NCBI GenBank assembly: GCA_964504655.1
Contig: CAZDFD010000008.1
Coordinates: 20,659 to 84,658, forward strand
DNA length: 64,000 bases
DNA from: JANXAZ01 sp964504655
Lineage (GTDB): Bacteria > Pseudomonadota > Alphaproteobacteria > Geminicoccales > Geminicoccaceae
Direction of reading: 5' to 3'
Part shown: positions 16,287-25,900 of the stretch, one piece after another
Position numbering within the stretch: the stretch's first letter is position 1
Layout: every line of letters starts with the position of its first letter
Program-made: the position numbers and the translations under genes
Notes under the pieces: model-generated
Databases searched by the model: none
Told to the model about the DNA's origin: nothing
Seen by the model: only the letters and a program-made list of their open reading frames with translations

Positions 16287-17717
16287 TCAGCAATCGTAGT
16301 AGAGGAAATACTCGTAGGGGTGCGGCCGCAGCCGGACCGCGTCGACCTCGGCACTCTTCTTGTAGTCGATGTAGGTCGCGATCAGGTCGGGGGTGAACAC
16401 GCCGCCCTCGAGCAGGAACTCGTGGTCGGCCTCGAGCGCGGCCAGGCTGTCCGGCAGCGAGCCGGGCACCTGCTTGATCGCGGCGGCCTCCTCGGGCGGC
16501 AGGTCGTAGATGTTCTTGTCGACCGGATCGCCCGGATCGAGCTTGCTGCGGATGCCGTCGAGCCCGGCCATCAGCATGGCGGCGAAGGACAGATAGGGGT
16601 TGCAGGACGGATCGGGGCAGCGGAACTCGATCCGCTTGGCCTTCGGGCTGTCGCTGTACATCGGGATGCGGCAGGCGGCCGAGCGGTTGCGCATCGACCA
16701 GGCGAGGTTGACCGGCGCCTCGTAGCCCGGCACCAGCCGCCGGTAGCTGTTGGTGGTCGGAGCCGCGAAGGCCAACAGCGCCGGCGCGTGCTTCAGGAGC
16801 CCGCCGATGTACCACTTGCACATCTGGCTCAAGCCCGCATAGCCCGCCTCGTCGGCGAACAGGGGCTTGCCCGCCTTCCAGATCGACTGGTGGCAGTGCA
16901 TGCCCGAGCCGTTGTCGCCGTAGAGCGGCTTCGGCATGAAGGTCGCGGTCTTGTTGTGCTTCTTGGCGACGTTCTTGATGACGTACTTGTACTTCATCAG
17001 ATGGTCGGCCATCGCGAGCAGCGTATCGAACTTCATGTCGATCTCGCACTGCCCGGCGGTCGCGACCTCGTGGTGCTGGCACTCCACCGTGAGGCCGATC
17101 TGGATCATGGTGAGCGCCATCTCGGCGCGGATGTCCTGCAGCGAATCGTTCGGCGGGCAGGGGAAGTAGCCCTCCTTCGGCCGCACCTTGTAGCCGAGGT
17201 TCGGCCCCTCCGCCCGGTTGGTGTTCCAGTGCCCTTCCGCCGAATCGACCATGTAGGACGAGTAGTGCTGGCCGGTTCCGTACTGGACATTGTCGAAGAC
17301 GAAGAACTCGGCCTCGGGCCCGAAGAACGCCGTGTCACCGATGCCGCTGCTCTTCAGGAACGCCTCGGCCTTCTTGGCGACGCCGCGCGGATCGCGCGAG
17401 TAGAACTCCTTGGTCACCGGGTCCTTGACGTCGGCGATCATGACCAGGGTCTTGTGCTGGAAGAACGGGTCGAGGAAGGCCGTGGACGGGTCCGGCATCA
17501 AGAGCATGTCGGACTCGTTGATCACCTTGAAGCCGCGGATCGACGAGCCGTCGAAGCCGAGGCCCTCGTCGATCGCGTCCTGGTGGAAGCACTGCACCGG
17601 ATAGGAGGTGTGCTGCCACATGCCCGGCATGTCGGTGAAGCGGATGTCGACCATCTCGACGCCGTGGTCCTTGATGGCCTTCATGACGTCCGCCGACGTC
17701 TTGCAACCCAACGTCAT
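16287..17717 (-). CDS. glnA: Glutamine synthetase type I
   Basis: 476 residues, close to the usual 469 of GSI. It makes glutamine from glutamate, ammonia and ATP as a cytoplasmic dodecamer. Visible landmarks are the N-terminal FTDMPGMWQHTSYP, the metal-site stretch FFGPEAEFFVFD, GLTVECQHHEVATAGQCEID, KPLYGDNGSGMHCHQS, and the adenylylation loop NIYDLPPEE with Tyr404. The adenylylation Tyr indicates control by GlnE. It lies 94 bases downstream of glnB on the same strand, the standard alphaproteobacterial order, so both are probably transcribed from the promoter ahead of glnB. Confidence 0.97.
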   Translation of the reverse strand: MTLGCKTSADVMKAIKDHGVEMVDIRFTDMPGMWQHTSYPVQCFHQDAIDEGLGFDGSSIRGFKVINESDMLLMPDPSTAFLDPFFQHKTLVMIADVKDPVTKEFYSRDPRGVAKKAEAFLKSSGIGDTAFFGPEAEFFVFDNVQYGTGQHYSSYMVDSAEGHWNTNRAEGPNLGYKVRPKEGYFPCPPNDSLQDIRAEMALTMIQIGLTVECQHHEVATAGQCEIDMKFDTLLAMADHLMKYKYVIKNVAKKHNKTATFMPKPLYGDNGSGMHCHQSIWKAGKPLFADEAGYAGLSQMCKWYIGGLLKHAPALLAFAAPTTNSYRRLVPGYEAPVNLAWSMRNRSAACRIPMYSDSPKAKRIEFRCPDPSCNPYLSFAAMLMAGLDGIRSKLDPGDPVDKNIYDLPPEEAAAIKQVPGSLPDSLAALEADHEFLLEGGVFTPDLIATYIDYKKSAEVDAVRLRPHPYEYFLYYDC

Positions 17718-17811
17718 CGACCCTTTTCCTTGCTGCTCGGTTGACCGGGTCCGTGGACGGGCCCGGGTGGGGCCGGCGGCCCCGGCCGCCGGATGCTCGG
17801 ATGCCGCCGCC

Positions 17812-18150
17812 TCAAAGAGCGTCGCCGCCGCGCTCGCCGGTGCGGATGCGGATCGCGTCCTCGACCGGGATCACGAAGATCTTGCCGTCGCCGATCCGAT
17901 CGGTGCGCGCCGCCTGCTGGATCGCCTCGATGGCCCGCTCGACGAGCGAGTCCTCGACCACCAGCTCGATCTTCACCTTGGGCAGGAAGTCGACCACGTA
18001 CTCGGCGCCGCGATAGAGCTCGGTGTGGCCCTTCTGGCGGCCGAAGCCCTTGACCTCGGTCACCGTCATGCCCTTGAGGCCGATCTCCTGGAGGGCCTCC
18101 TTCACCTCGTCGAGCTTGAACGGCTTGATGACCGCCTCGATCTTCTTCAT
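17812..18150 (-). CDS. glnB: Nitrogen regulatory protein P-II
   Basis: 112 residues, the exact PII length. The T-loop KGFGRQKGHTELYRGAEY carries Tyr51, the site of uridylylation by GlnD, and the C-loop DGKIFVIPVEDAIRIRTGE is intact. It senses 2-oxoglutarate, ATP/ADP and glutamine status and controls GS adenylylation, NtrB and ammonium transport. The ATG start is fixed by the conserved MKKIEAVIKPFKLDEV. It is the first gene of the glnBA unit, about 55 bases downstream of a sigma-54-like element. Confidence 0.97.
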   Translation of the reverse strand: MKKIEAVIKPFKLDEVKEALQEIGLKGMTVTEVKGFGRQKGHTELYRGAEYVVDFLPKVKIELVVEDSLVERAIEAIQQAARTDRIGDGKIFVIPVEDAIRIRTGERGGDAL

Positions 18151-18205
18151 CCCACACCCCGGGTCGACGGGCCGAACCGGCCCCGGCCTGCGCTGCGCCC
18201 GGAGA

Positions 18206-18221
18206 TGCAGGGGCCGTGCCA
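18206..18221 (-). promoter_or_regulatory. Sigma-54 (RpoN) promoter of glnBA
   Basis: Read on the minus strand the 16 bases are TGGCACGGCCCCTGCA. This matches the -24/-12 consensus TGGCACG-N4-TTGCA with a single mismatch and the required GG-N10-GC geometry. Transcription would start near 18194, about 45 bases before the glnB start. Nitrogen control of glnBA by RpoN and NtrC is well known in proteobacteria. The match is direct; its activity is inferred. Confidence 0.75.
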
Positions 18222-18284
18222 GCCGGCCAGGGGCGCGCGATGGCGGCTGCGGCGCCCGTCGCGCGGCAGGGTCTGCCTTCGGAT

Positions 18285-18299
18285 TGGGCAGACTGCCCA
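18285..18299. promoter_or_regulatory. 7-1-7 palindrome upstream of glnBA, candidate activator site
   Basis: TGGGCAG-A-CTGCCCA, a perfect inverted repeat centred about 98 bases upstream of the predicted glnBA start, with another TGGGCAG copy at 18305-18311 and a CTGCC at 18273-18277. The distance suits an NtrC-type enhancer, but the half-site does not match the enteric NtrC consensus (TGCACC/GGTGCA), so the bound protein is uncertain. Confidence 0.4.
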
Positions 18300-18378
18300 G
18301 GATCTGGGCAGGGGGCGGCGCGGCGGACCCGCGGATGCTTGACGGGCCGCCACCCGTCGGCCACAAGCGCCGCCGCGC

Positions 18379-18456
18379 GGCGGGCGTAGCTCAGTTGGTC
18401 AGAGCGCCAGGTTGTGGCCCTGGAGGTCGTGGGTTCGAGACCCATCGCTCGCCCCA
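18379..18456 (+). tRNA. tRNA-His (GTG anticodon)
   Basis: A full cloverleaf: acceptor GCGGGCG/CGCTCGC, D arm GCTC/GAGC, anticodon stem CCAGG/CCTGG with loop TTGTGGC (anticodon GTG), variable loop AGGTC, T stem GTGGG/CCCAT with TTCGAGA, and encoded CCA. The extra G(-1) at 18379 opposite C73 is the histidine identity element. Confidence 0.96.
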
Positions 18457-18551
18457 CCCGCGCCCGGGCTCGCCCCACCCCCGACCGGCCGGGCGGCGCG
18501 CGGCGAGGGTGCCGGGCCCCGGCGACGGCGGCCCGCCCCGGGGCCCGGGGC

Positions 18552-19460
18552 TCAGGCGGCGTGCGCGACCCCCGGCGGCGGTTCCGCCCGGTCGGGCTCG
18601 GCGGCGGGTGCCGCCGCCCGCGCCCGGACCGCCTCCATGACCGGCAGGACGTGCTGGTTGGCGAGCCAGTCGCCATAGCCCAGGTGCGGGACCCGGCGAT
18701 AGGGTCCCTGGCCCTCGATCGGCCGTCCCTCCGGATCGGCCAGGTGCTGGGCGAGCGGCCAGGCCTCGGGGCGGAGGCCCGGCACCGGGAGCACCAGATC
18801 GGGGTCGCGACCGAGCGCCGCCAGGAACGGCGTGTCGAGCGGGTTCAGGGCCTTGCGCACCGCCTCGCGGAGCGCCGCGCGGGGCGGCCCGGCGGCCGCC
18901 TCGGGGATCGGGTCGGCGCCCGCTTCGGGGATCGGATCGGCCGCCGGCGGCGCGCCGGCCGCCCGCTCGGCCGCGGCCAATTCGTTCGTGCGATCGGCGC
19001 GCCGTTCGGCCTCGGCCCGGCCGCGCGCCTCCTCGACCAGGGCCCGGTGGCGCGCGAGCGCGTCCTGGGCGCGGCGCACCCCGCCCGCCGCCTGCGCGCG
19101 GTAGCGCAGGAGCAGGGCGAAGCTCGCCCGGTGGCGGTCCTGGAGCAGGTCGCTGCCGCAGCCGCGCGAGCCGTCGGCCGGCGGGATGTCGGCCAGGACC
19201 TCGCCCTCGAGCCGGTCGGCGCGGATCTCCCGCCAGAGTGCCACGGCCAAGGCCTCGACGAGCTCGCGCTCGATCGGGCAGGCGGGCCGGTAGGCGGCGC
19301 GGGTGGCGGCGGCCAAGGCCTCGAACTCGGCCGGGTCCTCGTGCGGGAGGAGGGTGAAGCGGCGGGCCCTGAGCCCGTGCTTGGTGGCGTTGAGGGCGGC
19401 GCGGGCCTTGCCCTCGGGGGTCTTGGGGCCGCGCCGGCGGGCGGGCTCGGGAGCGGGCAT
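18552..19460 (-). CDS. Hypothetical protein with GPKTPEGKARAALNATKHGL motif
   Basis: 302 residues, ATG after CGGAG. The N-terminus RRRGPKTPEGKARAALNATK is a motif I recognise from uncharacterised alphaproteobacterial proteins that often occur in several copies per genome. The rest is Arg/Ala-rich and predicted helical (about residues 60-190). It has a short internal duplication ADPIPEAGADPIPEA and a C-terminal part with PYRRVPHLGYGDWLANQHV. No membrane segment or catalytic motif is visible. The basic Lys/Arg-rich start hints at nucleic-acid binding, but that is a guess. It stands alone between tRNA-His and the PKS locus, facing away from the PKS. Confidence 0.65.
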   Translation of the reverse strand: MPAPEPARRRGPKTPEGKARAALNATKHGLRARRFTLLPHEDPAEFEALAAATRAAYRPACPIERELVEALAVALWREIRADRLEGEVLADIPPADGSRGCGSDLLQDRHRASFALLLRYRAQAAGGVRRAQDALARHRALVEEARGRAEAERRADRTNELAAAERAAGAPPAADPIPEAGADPIPEAAAGPPRAALREAVRKALNPLDTPFLAALGRDPDLVLPVPGLRPEAWPLAQHLADPEGRPIEGQGPYRRVPHLGYGDWLANQHVLPVMEAVRARAAAPAAEPDRAEPPPGVAHAA

Positions 19461-19919
19461 GGTCGGCTCCGCTGGGTGGACGTCGAGAGACCCATAGCCT
19501 AATATAGGATGATAGTCAAGAAAAGGTCGCCGCGCGCGCTCCGCGGTCCGGTCGTCGCGTACCGGGGTAGGGCAAGGGCGCGCCCGGAGGCCTCTACCCT
19601 GGGGTGAGCCCACGCCCCGGCCCTGCGGTCGCCGGGCCCCTGCGTCGCGCCCCGAGCCCCGGCACTCGCCAGGGTCGGAGTCGCGATTCTCCAGAGAAAC
19701 GAGCCGGTGGGCCGGGCGGTCCCGGGTCGAACCACAGAGCAACCAATGGTTTTCATTCGCAATCCATTATGCGCGACTTCCCGGTCTCGGGCGGATTGAC
19801 GCTGCATCGCGAAGATGATGAATGACCGGTAACGGTTCGACGCTGCCGGGACAGGCAGGAGGGCCGGGCGGGGTCACGGCAGCGATGCCCGCGCCGCGCG
19901 CCGCGGGAGAGGGAACGCC
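19461..19919. other. Long intergenic region upstream of the PKS
   Basis: 459 bases between divergent genes with no convincing ORF. It contains two A+T-rich patches rare in this DNA: 19498-19530 (CCTAATATAGGATGATAGTC) and 19741-19770. A TTGACG at 19796-19801 is a possible -35 for the PKS, but the -10 (ATGAAT, 16-base spacer) is weak. On the minus strand TTGACT followed 17 bases later by TATGGG could drive the hypothetical gene. GGGAGAGGGAA is the ribosome site of the PKS. Confidence 0.5.
19741..19768. promoter_or_regulatory. Palindromic A+T-rich element upstream of the PKS
   Basis: AACCA-A-TGGTT at 19741-19751 is a perfect 5-1-5 palindrome. It overlaps an AATGG-N14-CCATT inverted repeat (19745-19768). 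It lies about 150 bases before the PKS start in otherwise 70%+ GC sequence, so an operator is plausible. No known consensus is matched. Confidence 0.35.
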
Positions 19920-22900
19920 ATGATCGACCAGTCGCCCTCGGCTGCGGGCGCGATTCCGCCTGCAGTCGCGATCGTCGGGATCGGCTGCCTGCTGCCGGGC
20001 GGGGCCCGGGATCCGCAGCGCTTCTGGCGCAACCTCCTGGACGGGGTCGACGGCATCGTCGAGGTGCCGCCCGGGCGCTGGAACACCGGGCGCTACTTCG
20101 ACGCCGAGCCCGGCCGGCCGGGCCGCGCGATCACCCGCTGGGGCGGCTTCGTTCCGGGCATCGAGGGCTTCGACGCCGAGGCCTTCGGGATCTCGCCGCG
20201 CGAGGCCCAGGCCATGGACCCGCAGCAGCGCCAGGCCCTCCAGGTCGCCTGGCACGCCCTCGAGGACGCGATGATCCCGGCCGATTCGCTGGCCGGCACC
20301 GCCACCGGCGTGTTCCTCGGGTGCTGCGGCTCCGACTACGGGTCGCTGCAGCGCTACCGGCGCCACTCGGACGCGGTCTCCAACACCGGGGTGGCGATCA
20401 GCATCGTCGCCAACCGCGTCTCGCACCGGCTCGACCTCAGGGGCCCGAGCCTCGTGGTCGACACCGCCTGCTCCTCCTCGCTCGTGGCGATGCACCTGGC
20501 CTGCCGGGCGCTCGACCGCGGCGAGTGCGACCTGGCACTCGCGGGCGGCGTCAACGCGCTGCTCGACCCGGCGCCGTTCGTGGGCTTCAGCCAGGCCGGG
20601 ATGATGTCGCCCTCCGGCCGGATGCACATGTTCGACCACCGCGCCGACGGCTATGTGCGCGCCGAGGGGGCGGTGATCCTGGTGCTCGAGCCGCTCGAGC
20701 GGGCGCTCGCCGAGGGCCGCCGCGTGCACGCGGTGATCCGCGCCACCTGGGTCAACCAGGACGGCCACACCGCGACCATGACCGCACCCAGTGCCGAAGC
20801 CCAGCAGGCGATGCTCGAGGCGGCCGCGGCTGCGGCCGGGATCGATCCCGCGAGCGTCGCCTATGTCGAGGCGCACGGCACCGGCACGCCGGTCGGCGAT
20901 CCGATCGAGGCGCGGGCGATCGGCCTCGCCTTCGGCCGCGGCCGAGCCCCGGGCCGGCCGCTGCTCGTGGGCTCGGTCAAGACCCAGACCGGCCATCTCG
21001 AGGCCGCCGCCGGCGCCACCGGCGTCACCAAGGCGGCGCTCGCGCTGCGCCACCGGATGGTGCCGCCCAACCTGCATTTCGAGCGGCCGAACCCGGCCAT
21101 CCCGATGGCCGAGCTCAACCTCACCGTGCCGACCGCACCCACCCCGCTCGCGGGCGACGGACCGCTCCGGGCCGCGGTCAACAGCTTCGGCTTCGGCGGT
21201 ACCAACGCCTGCGCGATCCTCGAGAGCCCGCCGCCGGTCCGGCCCGCGGCCGCGCCCGACCCGGCGCCGGAGCGGATCCTCCTGCCGCTCTCGGCGGCCA
21301 CGCCCGGCGCCCTCGCGCGGCTCGCCGAGGCGGTCGCCGACCGGCTCGAGGCCGAGCCCGGCACCGAGCCCGCGGACGTCGCCTGGTCGCTCGCCAGCGG
21401 CCGGGCGCGGATGGCGCACGGGCTCGCGGTCCCGGCCGGCTCGCGCGAGCAGGCGGTGACGCGGCTGCGCGCCTTCGCCCGCGGCGAGCCGGCGCTCGGC
21501 CCGGGCGAGGCCGGCCCGCCGCCCTGGCTCGCCGGCCGCCGCGGCCCGGCCCGGCCGCTGGTCTTCGTGTTCACCGGCCAAGGCGGGCAGTGGTGGGCGA
21601 TGGGCCGCGAGCTGTTGGCCCGCGATCCCGTGTTCCGCGCCGAGGTCGAGCGCTTCGATGCGGTGTTCGAGCGCCTCGCCGGCTGGTCGGCGATCGCCGA
21701 GCTCGGCCGGACCAAGGAGGAGTCGCGGGTCGACGAGACCGAGGTCACCCAGCCCGCGATCTTCGCCGTCCAGATCGGCCTCGCCGCCCGCTGGCGGGCC
21801 TGGGGCGTCGAGCCGGCGATGGTGCTCGGCCACAGCTTCGGCGAGGTCGCGGCCGGCTACGTGGCGGGCGCCCTCTCCCTCGAGGACGCGGCCGCCCTGA
21901 TCTTCCACCGCGGCCGGCTGCAGCAGGGCCTCGAGGGCACGGGTGCCATGGCCGCCCTCGGCCTGGGCGCGGCCGAGGTCCGCCCCTTCCTGGCGCGGCC
22001 GGGCTTCGCGGCGGTCGAGGTCGCGGCCGTGAACGGCCCGACCATGACCACGGTCGGCGGGCCGCGGCCGGCGCTCGAGGCGCTGCTCGCCACGATCGAG
22101 GCCGAGCGGCCCGGCACCTTCGCGCGGCTGCTCAAGCTCCAGGCGGCCTACCACACGGCCGGCATGGAGCCGATCCGCGAGGCCTTCCACGCGGCCCTCG
22201 CGGGGCTCCGCCCGGGCCCGGCGCGCCTGCCGATCGTCTCGACCGTGACCGGTGCCGAGATCGACGGCCGGGCGCTCGATGCCGCCTACTGGTGGCGCAA
22301 CGTACGCGAGCCGGTGCTGTTCGAGCCGGCGGTCGGGCACGCGCTCGAGCGCGGCTTCGCGGCGTTCCTCGAGCTCGGCCCGCACGTCACGCTGGCCGGA
22401 CCCCTGAACGCCTGCCTCGCGCACAAGGGCGTGGCGGGCCTGGTGCAGCCCTCGCTGCACCGCGAGCAGGGCGAGCTCGACACCCTCTGGGCGGCGCTCG
22501 CGGCACTCTGGGTGGCCGGCCAGCCGGTCGACTGGCGGGGCGTGCTCGGCGCCGGCCGGCGGCTCGTCGACCTGCCGCTCTACCCGTTCGAGACCAAGAG
22601 CTTCTGGGCCCCCTGCGAGGAGGCCCGGGCGATGCTGCACGAGGCCCCGGTCCACCCGCTCCTGGGCGACCGGCTGGCCGGGCCGCAGCCGCGCTGGCGG
22701 GCCGAGCTCGACCTCGCCTCGCACCGCTTCCTCGAGGACCACCGGGTCGACGGCTCGGTGCTGTTCCCGGGGGCCGGCTATGTCGAGCTGATGCTCGCCG
22801 CCGCCGCCGACGCGCTCGGCGAGGGGCCGATCGAGCTCGAGGGCGTCACCCTGCACGAGGGCCTGTTCCTCGACCGCGAGCGCTCGGAGATCGTCGAGAC

Positions 22901-25900
22901 CGCCTTCGACCCGGAGCGCGGCCGGATCACCGTCCACAGCCGGACCCGCGACGGCGCGCCCGAGTGGGTCCTGCGCGCCACGGGCCGGGCCCGGCGGGCG
23001 GCCGCGGCACCCCTCGCATCGGAGGCGGCCGCGCCGGCCGCGACCGCCGAGGCGGGCGACGGCCTCGACGGCGAGGCGTTCTACGCCAAGGCGGCGGCCT
23101 GGCGCTACGAGTACGGACCGCTGTTCCGCGGGGTGGTCCGGGCGCGGCCCCTGGGCGACGACGTCCGGGGCGAGGTCGTCCGCCCCGAGGGCCTGTCGGC
23201 CGGCGCCCCCTGGCGCTTCCACCCGGCACTCCTCGACGCCTGCCTGCAGGTCGGGATCGCGCTCCTGGGCGACGCCGCCTCGGGCGATCTCCACCTGCCG
23301 CGCGGCTTCGCCCGCGTCCGCTGGCTGGCGCGCCCGGGCGAGCGGCTCTCGGTCGAGCTCGTGGGCGTGCGGCGCGACGCCCGGGCCACGGTCAGCGACG
23401 TCGTGGTGCGCGATCCGGACGGCGCGGTCGTGCTGCGGATCGAGGGCTTCGAGACCCGCCGGCTCGTGGGTCGCGCCCGGCGCGGCGGCGAGGCCGCCCG
23501 CCGTCCGGCGCACTGGCGCGACGGCTTCCAGGAATCGGCGCTCGAAGCGAGCGCCGTGGGCCAGGAATCGGCGCTCGAGGCGAGCGCCGTGGGCCAGGAA
23601 TCGGCGCTCGAGGCGAGCGCCGTGGGCGGCGGGGCGGCCGCGGCCGAACTGCCGGGTGAGCCCGGTGCCTGGCTGCTGCTCGCCGATGCGGGTGGCCTGG
23701 TCGACCGCCTGGCGGTGCGGCTGCGCGCCGCCGGCCAGCGCTGCCTGCTCGTGCGGCCGGCCGAGGCAGCGGCGCGGATCGCCCGGGAGGAGGCCCGCAT
23801 CCGCCCGGGCGAGGCCGCCGATCTGGCCCCGCTGGTCGAGGAGCTGGCCGCGGGCGGGCTCCCCTGGCGCGGCATCGTCCAGGGCTTCGGGCTCGATGCC
23901 GGCACCCTCGGGGAGGATCCCCCGGCGGCCGCGCTCATGGCCTTCCAGGAGCAGGCCTGCCTGCCGGTTCTGCAGCTCGCCCAGGCGCTCGCCGGCCGCA
24001 GCGGCCCGGCGCCCAGGCTCTGGATCCTCGCCCGTGGCGCGCGCCGGCCCTCGGGCGAGGCGCTCGACGGCCCGGCGAGCGTGGCGGGGCTCGCCCAGGT
24101 CCCCCTCCTGGGCCTCGCCCGCACCGTGGCGAGCGAGCAGGAGAACCTGCGCTGCACCACGGTCGACCTCGACCCGGCCGAGGACGGCCTCCTGGCGCTC
24201 TGGGCCGAGCTCGTGGCCGACGGGCCGGAGCCCGAGATCGCACTGCGTGGCGGCCGGCGCTTCGTGAGCCGGCTCGAGCGGGTCGAGCCCGGCGCCCTGC
24301 CGCCGCTCCGGCGGCCGGCCGGCGACCCGGCGATCGCCTCCTTCAAGCTCACCATGCCGGCGGCGGGCGTGCTCGACACGATGCGGCTGGTCGAGCGGCC
24401 CCGCCCCGAGCCCGGCCCGGGCGAGCTCCTGCTCGCGGTCGAGGCGGTCGCCTTGAACTTCCGCGACGTGATGGCGGCGTCCGGGCTCCTGCCCGAGGAG
24501 GCCGAGCCCGACCCGGCGCACGAGGCGCTCGGCACCGAATGCGCCGGCACCGTGCTGGCGGTCGGCCCCGGGGTCCTGGGCTTCCGCCCGGGCGAGCGGG
24601 TCGCGACCATGGCCCGCGGCTGCTTCGCCGCGCACGCCACCGTGCCGGCTGCCATGGTGATGCGCGCCCCGGCCGGCCTCTCCGCGGCCGCGGCCGCGAC
24701 CGTGCCGGTCGGCTTCCTGACCGCCTGGTACGCGCTCGTGACGCTCGGCCGCATGCAGCCGGGCGAGCGGGTGCTGATCCACGTCGCGACCGGTGGCGTC
24801 GGCCTCGCCGCGATCCAGATCGCCAAGATGATCGGTGCCGAGATCTTCGCGACCGCCGGCAGCGAGGCCAAGCGCGCCTTCTTGCGCGAGCTCGGCATCC
24901 GCCACGTCATGAACTCGCGCACCCTCGACTTCGCCGACGAGATCCTGGCGGCCACCGGCGGCGCCGGCGTCGATCTGGTGCTCAACTCGCTGCCCGGTCC
25001 GTTCCTCGAGAAGAGCTTGGCCGTGCTCGCCCCGCACGGCCGCTTCCTCGAGCTCGGCAAGCGCGACATCTACGGCGACACGCCCTTGGGCCTGAAGGCG
25101 CTGCGCCGCAACGTGGCCTTCTTCGCGATCGATCTGGCCAATGTCGACCCGCGCCGGGCGGCCACCGTCCGAGCGGCACTCGACGAGCTCGAGGGCCATC
25201 TGGCCGCCGGGCGGATCGCGCCTCTGCCGTTCGAGCGCTTCCCCGCCTCGCGGGTGGTCGACGCCTTCCGCCACATGGCGCAGGCCAAGCACATCGGCAA
25301 GGTCGTGGTCGAGCTCGACGATCCGGCCCTCGAGGTGGCCCTCGACCCGGACCGGCCGCTTCGGCTTCGCGCCGACGCCAGCTATCTGGTGACCGGCGGG
25401 CTCGGCGGCTTCGGCCTCGAGGTGGCCCGCCACCTGGCCCGCGCCGGCGCCGGCCATCTCGTGCTGATGGGCCGCTCGGGGGCCTCGAGCGAGGCGGCCC
25501 GGGCGCTTCTGGCCGAGCTCGAGGCGGCCGGCACGCAGGTGACGGTCGCCCAGGCCGACGTCACCCGGCCCGAGGAGGTCCGGGCGGTGGTCGAGGCGAT
25601 CGCCGCCTCCGGCCGGCCGCTCAAGGGCGTGGTGCACGGCGCCATGGTCCTCGACGACGGCTTCCTCACCCAGCTCGATCCGGTCCGCTTCGCGCGGGCG
25701 CTCGCCCCGAAGCTCGCCGGCGCCTGGAACCTGCACCAAGCGACCCGCGAGCTGCCGCTCGACCACTTCGTGATGTTCTCCTCGGTGGCCGCCATGCTGG
25801 GCTCGAAGGGGCAGGCCAACTACGTGGCCGGCAACGGCTTTTTGGACGCGCTCGCCCTCCATCGCCGGGCGCTCGGCCTGCCCGCGCTCACCATCAACTG

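Noticed and set aside
19498..19530. TTGACT with TATATT on the minus strand as a promoter pair
   Set aside because: The two boxes are only seven bases apart; a TATGGG 17 bases from TTGACT is possible but weak, so no separate promoter was annotated.
23529..23627. Regularly repeated 33-base units considered as a CRISPR array
   Set aside because: The units are directly adjacent with no spacers and are in frame inside a PKS gene.
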